This document shows, piece after piece, positions 18,401 through 20,361 of a stretch of DNA of 20,361 nucleotides. A program made the translations under genes and the position numbers. The notes beneath the pieces were generated by a model. That model did no database searches, was not told the DNA's origin, and saw only the letters and a list, made by a program, of their open reading frames with translations. The stretch is from Coptodactyla brooksi (lineage: Eukaryota; Arthropoda; Insecta; Coleoptera; Scarabaeidae), in the NCBI GenBank assembly GCA_033557675.1, contig JAWQRM010000700.1:1-20361 (forward strand), in the 5' to 3' direction. How positions within the stretch are numbered: position 1 is the first letter of the stretch; the number at the start of each line of letters is the position of its first letter.

Positions 18401-19327
18401 ATTTGAATTTTCAGATTAATGAGGTGTAGATTTTTGTGGTTTTAGTACACTTCATATTTCTTTGAAAGGTTCATACTACTTTGCAATCACTTGTTCTTCT
18501 CATACAAGACTTAAGCAACATTTAACAAATTTCCAATGTGGTACCATACTTCTTTGTTCCATTTTTTCCGCAAATAAAAAAATCACCCAATATGGATACA
18601 AATACTATGTTGGGATTTTATTAACATACCTTAGGGACAAATTCAGCAATACAATAATAAAAACTTATAACAATTGGGCTTATATAACAGAATAAAATTA
18701 AAAAATTATATGTATTTTTTTATCAAACCTTATACAACAGATGTTTGTTAGCAAAAGTAGAAAGGAAGAAAGTCTATACTTGAATACCCCTTAGCAAACT
18801 TTATCATACCTGTACTTCTGATAAAATGATCTTAGTTGGACTCATGTCTATGTGTATACAAACTCCTAATGTACCGAGAGATGTATTTTCGGCTGCAGGT
18901 TGCATCACAATTAAATCTTCTTTTCGCGGATGTTTCGAGTTACTGCCAGACTTTGGTGGAGTATCTGAAGCATCATGTTTGGTTTTTGTGCACATCCCAA
19001 CTGTGGCATTTAAAGAAACTGGTTTTAAGAGATCCAATTTCGCTCCTCTCTGCCAGGAATAGCAGCTAATGTCTGATATTGATATGTTCCATGGAAAGTT
19101 GGATTTATCTGGAGCAGTATTGTGACAATAGCAAAATCATCTTAGGATTAATAAAAACTTACTTGCTGACCATAAAGATGCAGGCAGTTTTATTGGTAGG
19201 GTTTTTGTGTAAAAGAGAATATTCTCCTTATTACCACTACTCCTTATTGTTCCACGTGGTAATGTTATAATCAGTATATCGGGTGGGTTATCACTTACCA
19301 TTGCTTCATCAATTGCTTGTTGTATAC
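2849..19327 (-). CDS. VPS13B: VPS13B (COH1), bridge-like lipid-transfer protein; C-terminal 2,876 residues, 15 exons
   Basis: VPS13 proteins are rod-shaped channels that move phospholipids between membranes at contact sites; VPS13B acts at the Golgi, and loss of the human gene causes Cohen syndrome. Exons join 19163-19327, 18810-19108, 16874-17533, 16428-16830, 16154-16367, 14197-14530, 11434-14143, 9728-10902, 8405-8693, 7449-8044, 7159-7396, 5343-5700, 4591-4960, 4354-4540 and 2849-3483. Every junction keeps phase. VPS13B-specific motifs recur in order: ALAGCIRVDSYF, ICNDTNVTLRFGQ, ELLPWCLLLN (VAB/SHR-BD region), QIDNQLYF, AGWVVGSLELLGSP, DEEHLRRTEEQRRQ and FTKPLSGAADLV (ATG2-C-like), then a C-terminal PH-like domain with the family ending. 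VPS13A, C and D lack these spellings. No stop or frameshift is seen. The N-terminal chorein end lies beyond the right edge. Numbering used below: residue 1 is the first full codon at 19325. Confidence 0.95.
3586..4025 (+). mobile_element. mariner transposon remnant (5' end and transposase N-terminus)
   Basis: A terminal repeat, TTGGGTTGGTCCGAAAGTAA, begins at 3586 directly after a TA, the mariner target. About 240 bp further, one frame reads GKNAVQAGKELVDLRGEDVL and then CQCQN-stop-FAK, the N-terminal HTH of mariner transposases (irritans-like layout). TAG stands where the family normally has Trp, and a frameshift is needed to reach the start codon. Similarity fades after about 3960 and no 3' terminal repeat is seen. 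It is a truncated, dead copy. Confidence 0.75.
4048..4098. repeat. Palindrome cluster (two nested dyads in a hairpin)
   Basis: ATACCAAACTGGTAT (4048-4062) and ATACTAGTTTGGTAT (4073-4087) are inverted copies with one mismatch and a 10-nt loop. Each arm is itself a dyad (ATACCA-N3-TGGTAT; one mismatch in the second). A further pair, TTTGGT...ACCAAA, overlaps the right arm. It is probably a transposon end or a small foldback element. Confidence 0.7.
4131..4262 (+). mobile_element. Short ORF like the N-terminal HTH of insect transposases (DUF4817-type)
   Basis: ATG at 4131 opens 43 residues, MVHLTEKERIIILMMVDYGD and onward, ending TGA. The 'T-x-x-ER-I-x-I-L-M-x-x-x-YGDRRS' pattern recurs at the start of transposase-derived insect proteins. 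After residue 25 the sequence no longer looks like the family, so it is a truncated fragment. It could instead be chance, but the run of matching positions argues against that. Confidence 0.4.
4354..4540 (-). CDS. VPS13B: VPS13B exon N (ATG2-C-like domain)
   Basis: The acceptor catttgtttag precedes 4540 and the donor GTAAGA follows 4354. Residues 2604-2665 and one base of Gly-2666. GINLLGAIGGIAHHPLQSM and GLVGIFTKPLSGAADLVALT are family signatures. The preceding intron is 50 nt. Confidence 0.95.
4591..4960 (-). CDS. VPS13B: VPS13B exon M (ATG2-C-like domain)
   Basis: The acceptor ccattgttttctag precedes 4960 and the donor GTATTT follows 4591. Residues 2481-2603. MHYLSGAIFGAGWVVGSLE, LPYQGLLQGPWAF and MDEEHLRRTEEQRRQ match VPS13B almost word for word. 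This amphipathic-helix region (shared with ATG2) inserts into membranes such as lipid droplets. Confidence 0.96.
4961..5342 (-). other. VPS13B intron, 382 nt: nothing recognised
   Basis: It runs from GTACTA to attgttttctag. AT-rich with no ORF or repeat of note. Confidence 0.75.
5343..5700 (-). CDS. VPS13B: VPS13B exon L
   Basis: The acceptor tattcttacag precedes 5700 and the donor GTACTA follows 5343. Residues 2362-2479, with split codons at both ends (Asp-2361, Arg-2480). It contains VNIKPLAVYIEDTYLIKLVE and IEPVSILLSAHCSIKLYIALD, both matching VPS13B just before its ATG2-C-like region. Confidence 0.93.
6090..7056 (-). mobile_element. Tigger/jerky (pogo superfamily) transposon remnant
   Basis: On the minus strand, about 6984-6900 reads LALKDKIDVIQLYNKEKPSV, the CENP-B-type N-terminal helix-turn-helix. 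After a frameshift near 6890 the frame continues to a second HTH at 6870-6650 with YQWFVQATAKNIPISG, typical of CENP-B/Tc5 HTH domains. A stop follows at about 6644. Around 6500-6380 another frame gives CANMAGDSEKFLVIDKAARPRSF, shape-matched to the DDE_1 catalytic core. Multiple stops and frame changes show it is inactive. End points are approximate; no terminal inverted repeats were identified. Confidence 0.7.
7061..7094. repeat. 17-nt tandem duplication
   Basis: TTAAAATGAGCACCCAC (7061-7077) is followed directly by TTAAAATGAGCATCCAC (7078-7094), with one mismatch. It abuts the 5' side of the Tigger-like remnant, and could be a duplicated insertion edge or replication slippage. Confidence 0.85.
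7159..7396 (-). CDS. VPS13B: VPS13B exon K
   Basis: The acceptor tatatttgtag precedes 7396 and the donor GTAGGA follows 7159. Residues 2282-2360. It contains IQIDNQLYFRDSYDFPVVLI, a close match to the conserved 'LDNQLY' element of VPS13B. The preceding intron is 52 nt. Confidence 0.93.
7449..8044 (-). CDS. VPS13B: VPS13B exon J
   Basis: The acceptor ttttttatcag precedes 8044 and the donor GTAAGT follows 7449. Residues 2084-2281. It begins DPQGFQWSQPVHVSN, a VPS13 pattern that closes the VAB region, and goes on through beta-rich sequence (TTILFVESVTQVEISARDI) towards the APT1-like region. Phase 0 at its end. Confidence 0.93.
8045..8404 (-). other. VPS13B intron, 360 nt: nothing firm
   Basis: It runs from GTAAGA to tttttttatcag. 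No ORF or clear repeat is visible. Confidence 0.75.
8405..8693 (-). CDS. VPS13B: VPS13B exon I
   Basis: The acceptor aatttttaag precedes 8693 and the donor GTAAGA follows 8405. Residues 1987-2082 and one base of Gly-2083. It starts IPLVLVAQEDKG, then LQINNRSGVKLFCAQ, again with the Asn-Arg pattern of VAB repeats. Confidence 0.92.
8694..9727 (-). other. VPS13B intron, 1,034 nt, with a diverged inverted repeat
   Basis: It runs from GTAAGT to atttttaag. The middle carries two inverted, decayed copies of one coding sequence (9062-9150 and 9450-9538), listed separately. Outside these I see nothing beyond AT-rich sequence. Confidence 0.75.
9062..9538. repeat. Diverged inverted repeat, arms 9062-9150 and 9450-9538, protein-like
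   Basis: The plus strand from 9063 and the minus strand from 9538 start almost identically (GTTACCACTT, then A/C, then ACCAAA) and align over about 88 nt at roughly 70% by eye. In one frame the arms read LLDAHFANEVGIIGGHQ and LLDAHFVDKVDIVKSHQ. Many of the differences are third-base changes, so the ancestor was coding. The minus arm continues into a Cys-x2-Cys, zinc-finger-like stretch (FSCMDCKKKYG). This suggests two copies of one mobile element in opposite orientation. The family is not recognised. Confidence 0.55.
9728..10902 (-). CDS. VPS13B: VPS13B exon H (VAB/SHR-BD core)
   Basis: The acceptor ttgtatttttcag precedes 10902 and the donor GTAAGT follows 9728. Residues 1596-1986. ILSPLFMVRSNLP and ELLPWCLLLNT match VPS13B closely, and the Asn in the latter is typical of VAB repeats. 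An acidic and Lys-rich linker (about 1700-1740) separates them. It ends phase 0 at MDKKS. Confidence 0.95.
10903..11433 (-). other. VPS13B intron, 531 nt: nothing recognised
   Basis: It runs from GTAATT to tatttttcag. AT-rich, with no ORF, repeat or transposon motif that I can name. Confidence 0.75.
11434..14143 (-). CDS. VPS13B: VPS13B exon G (2.7 kb; middle region and start of VAB domain)
   Basis: The acceptor atattaattttag precedes 14143 and the donor GTAATT follows 11434. Residues 692-1594 and one base of Val-1595. It holds the strongest VPS13B signatures: AWRYPQPRALTKIRVFPVPF, ALAGCIRVDSYF and ICNDTNVTLRFGQ followed by YAWRSQK. The last lies in the VPS13 adaptor-binding (VAB, formerly SHR-BD) region, which recruits the protein to membranes through adaptor peptides. 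It is the largest exon and has no interruptions. Confidence 0.95.
14197..14530 (-). CDS. VPS13B: VPS13B exon F
   Basis: The acceptor ttccttttag precedes 14530 and the donor GTAATA follows 14197. Its first base completes Lys-580; it then encodes residues 581-691. It begins FDILIVTAPAMIY and ends with phase 0 at FKTT. Confidence 0.9.
14934..15060 (+). pseudogene. THAP-domain-like fragment with an in-frame stop
   Basis: After an acceptor-like atatatttcag, the frame reads CLEHFDERQ, TAA, then FIVPDDPNLVSETLVQEVFF before ending at 15060. The C-x2-H-F ... F-I pattern matches the second half of THAP zinc fingers, which occur in P-element-type transposases and domesticated genes. The in-frame TAA at 14958-14960 marks decay. 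The zinc-binding Cys pair of the first half was not found. Confidence 0.35.
15478..15840 (+). mobile_element. Possible transposase N-terminal fragment, broken
   Basis: One frame reads an acidic stretch and then LSLDAKRIVKNVLNCLKEMD before TGA at 15604-15606. This resembles the helix that opens DDE-type transposases common in insects. Another frame downstream (ILKRNNRR, then a basic region) is open to about 15840. Frames change and stops interrupt, so it is dead. No terminal repeats were found. The family is uncertain. Confidence 0.3.
16154..16367 (-). CDS. VPS13B: VPS13B exon E
   Basis: The acceptor atgttgtag precedes 16367 and the donor GTGAGT follows 16154. Residues 510-579, with a split Lys at 580. 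It includes YELKISGICLSTSTW. Frame agrees on both sides. Confidence 0.88.
16428..16830 (-). CDS. VPS13B: VPS13B exon D
   Basis: The acceptor cgttttatag precedes 16830 and the donor GTAAAA follows 16428. Residues 375-508 plus one base of Gly-509. It contains LQPIDFLLCLP and YVECKGFRIIIPSAE, part of the central lipid-groove region. The preceding intron is only 43 nt. Confidence 0.9.
16874..17533 (-). CDS. VPS13B: VPS13B exon C
   Basis: The acceptor tttatttcag precedes 17533 and the donor GTGAGC follows 16874; both ends are phase 0. Residues 155-374. A Ser/Asp-rich, probably disordered loop (about 175-220) precedes beta-rich sequence with a WIQWTITRFSIEML core. An alternative donor (GTAGGT) 24 nt earlier would drop eight residues in frame. 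Confidence 0.9.
17534..18809 (-). other. VPS13B intron, 1,276 nt: nothing recognised
   Basis: AT-rich, with good donor (GTATGA) and acceptor (tttatttcag) ends. Short ORFs on both strands look random. I see no transposon motif, though the length and mixed composition make diverged mobile DNA likely. Confidence 0.7.
18810..19108 (-). CDS. VPS13B: VPS13B exon B
   Basis: The acceptor tgctccag precedes 19108 and the donor GTATGA follows 18810. Residues 56-154. It includes the beta-rich FPWNISISDISCY segment typical of the repeating-beta-groove rod. The intron to exon A is 54 nt. Confidence 0.9.
19163..19327 (-). CDS. VPS13B: VPS13B exon A (first in window)
   Basis: The acceptor attgttttgcag precedes 19327 and the donor GTAAGT follows 19163. 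It encodes residues 1-54 (starting IQQAIDEAM, with DILIITLPRG) and the first base of a split Asn. The frame agrees only with this splice choice; neighbouring frames have stops. Its first two bases complete a codon from an exon to the right. Confidence 0.8.
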
Positions 19328-20107
19328 CTGCAAAACAATGTTCTTAAGTAATTTATTCAATTGCAATTCGAAAATAACCTTTTCAAGTTCATCTTCAGAA
19401 ATTTTAAAAGAAAATTTAAATTCAATTTCATAAAAGGTCATTTTTATTTTAGGTAAGGTAAATTCTATTTTAGTCAAACTAAATGTACGTCCGAAAAGGT
19501 AAATTCTAATTCAGGCACAATAATTTCAAATTTTAAAAGATTCAAACGAAATTTATATTAAAACAATCAAGTTTATAATATATCACAAAAGCATGGTAAT
19601 AGTTCAATTCTTTAAGACATTTTTTTGACTACACTACTTTTTCCTTCTACCTTAAGAGTAAGAGAAAGTAACCACTTGGGTCTCTTTTTATGCGGATTGT
19701 TGTAAAGCGATTTTAAAGTTATGAGAATATATTTCCTCTTATATCTTTTCAGTCATATTCTTATTATGCGATAAAGTTTATATTTCACTTAAAATTGGGA
19801 TTTCCCTGTACGATTAATTTTTATATAGTATTCTAATGCTCTAAGCAATATCTCTATTATTGAATCGTTTAACAGATTGCTTAAATATGTATGCACATTA
19901 CACGTACACGAATTTGTTGTGTGTATTACGGGATTTCCCTGCAGTAGACAATGAACATCATGTTGTGTGTTTGCATTTTAAACCACCATTCCATTTTTTG
20001 CTTTTTAAAGAGTATTCATTTAATGTTTACTTTGAAAGGTAAGTAAGTGATTTTTATTATCGAAAGCCTACATTCTAATTTATATTTTAAAATTATAGTT
20101 TGCCCTA

Positions 20108-20212
20108 ATGGAGAGAAAGAAAAAACACCCAAGAGAAGGAATTTCTTTGGAAACAAAAATTGCAAGTGTAGATCACTTAATTAGAGAAGCGTCAGCAGCG
20201 AAGAAGCAATAA
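20108..20212 (+). mobile_element. CENP-B/jerky-type HTH fragment
   Basis: ATG at 20108 opens 34 residues reading MERKKK..., then ISLETKIASVDHLIREASAA and TAA. The pattern 'S-L-E-x-K-x-x-x-V-D-x-L' after a basic start resembles the first helix of pogo/Tigger and jerky-like transposases. It stops after one helix. Family assignment is tentative. It may be a scrap of the same class as the 6090-7056 element, but the two do not look like close copies. Confidence 0.35.
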
Positions 20213-20237
20213 GAAAACTCTATTCAAAAGATGAATA

Positions 20238-20361
20238 ACAGTTGGACTGAAAAGTTCGTAGGCTAACATAGAAAACAATTTTTTTTTGATAAAATTTGAT
20301 TTTATTATTCAATGTAGTTGCCTTCGAAGGCGATACAACGATTATAGCGGTCATACAATTT
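20238..20361 (-). mobile_element. mariner transposon, 3' end (mellifera-like), cut by window edge
   Basis: On the minus strand the last 18 codons read KLYDRYNRCIAFEGNYIE and TAA at 20307-20305, the usual mariner transposase C-terminus. About 50 bp further, ACAGTTGGACTGAAAAGTTC (from 20238, next to a TA) fits a terminal inverted repeat. The sequence differs from the 3586 mariner end, so it is another subfamily. No stop is visible in this short stretch, and the rest lies off the right edge. Confidence 0.7.
20305..20361 (-). CDS. mariner transposase, C-terminal end only
   Basis: Eighteen intact codons plus stop. Mariner transposases cut and paste the element at TA sites with a DD34D catalytic triad, none of which is inside the window. 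Whether the copy is intact cannot be judged from this fragment. Confidence 0.6.
   Translation of the reverse strand, partial: KLYDRYNRCIAFEGNYIE

Larger units (their letters stand above)
19328..20361. other. Upstream VPS13B intron (partial), with transposon fragments
   Basis: Region beyond the first visible exon. 19330-19860 is A/T-rich with no convincing exon on the minus strand. A CENP-B-HTH-like fragment (20108-20212) and the end of a mariner (20238-20361) occupy the right side. Confidence 0.65.

Noticed and set aside
17821..18460. Short inverted and repeated motifs in the 1,276-nt intron (for example AGCTTG/CAAGCT and the CAGACGGACAGAC repeat)
   Set aside because: Too short to distinguish from background in AT-rich DNA, with no coding fossil beside them.
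19295..19477. 60-residue minus ORF reading into the first VPS13B exon
   Set aside because: It uses a different frame from the exon. The exon's own frame, joined to 19108, gives the VPS13B-like sequence. The Lys/Glu/Phe-rich part is AT-rich intron.
19860..20042. 60-residue plus ORF ending at a good donor (GTAAGTAAG), with an acceptor-like site before 20099
   Set aside because: The peptide matches nothing I know. An exon pair with the 20108 HTH fragment is conceivable but not supported.

Overview
The window is eukaryotic nuclear DNA. It is AT-rich, with GT/AG introns, AATAAA poly(A) signals and many decayed DNA transposons. The two main proteins are conserved across animals. Insect-type mariner and Tigger/jerky-like remnants, plus several introns of only 43-60 nt, point to an insect, quite possibly a beetle; the order is an inference.

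Left part (1-2.7 kb), plus strand: the 3' portion of a POLDIP3/SKAR (PDIP46) homologue, an RRM protein that couples mRNA export and translation. A large exon (86-1099) joins a small terminal exon (2313-2403) across a 1.2 kb intron. A separate 126-residue ORF that I do not recognise lies inside that intron on the opposite strand. It starts Met-Phe-Arg-Pro-Trp and has its own downstream AATAAA.

Rest of the window (2.8-19.3 kb), minus strand: one very large gene, VPS13B (COH1 in humans), a bridge-like lipid-transfer protein of the Golgi. I resolved 15 exons whose splice phases all agree. They give the C-terminal 2,876 residues, from 19327 down to the stop codon at 2851-2849. The N-terminal part (roughly 1,100 residues if the length resembles the human protein) lies beyond the right edge. 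POLDIP3 and VPS13B are convergent, with stop codons about 445 bp apart and poly(A) signals less than 100 bp apart.

The VPS13B introns fall into two classes. Seven are 43-60 nt or little else, and the larger ones are mostly homes for dead transposons: a mariner remnant (3586-~4025), a Tigger/jerky (CENP-B-like) remnant (~6090-7056), an inverted pair of decayed coding sequences of unknown family (9062-9538), and THAP-like and transposase-like fragments (14.9-15.85 kb). Upstream of the first visible VPS13B exon are a CENP-B-HTH-like scrap and the C-terminal end of a second mariner that runs off the right edge.

I see no rRNA, tRNA, CRISPR array or operon-like system. The most unusual items are the nested FRPW-containing ORF, the inverted ghost coding pair in the 8694-9727 intron, and the palindrome cluster near 4048-4098.
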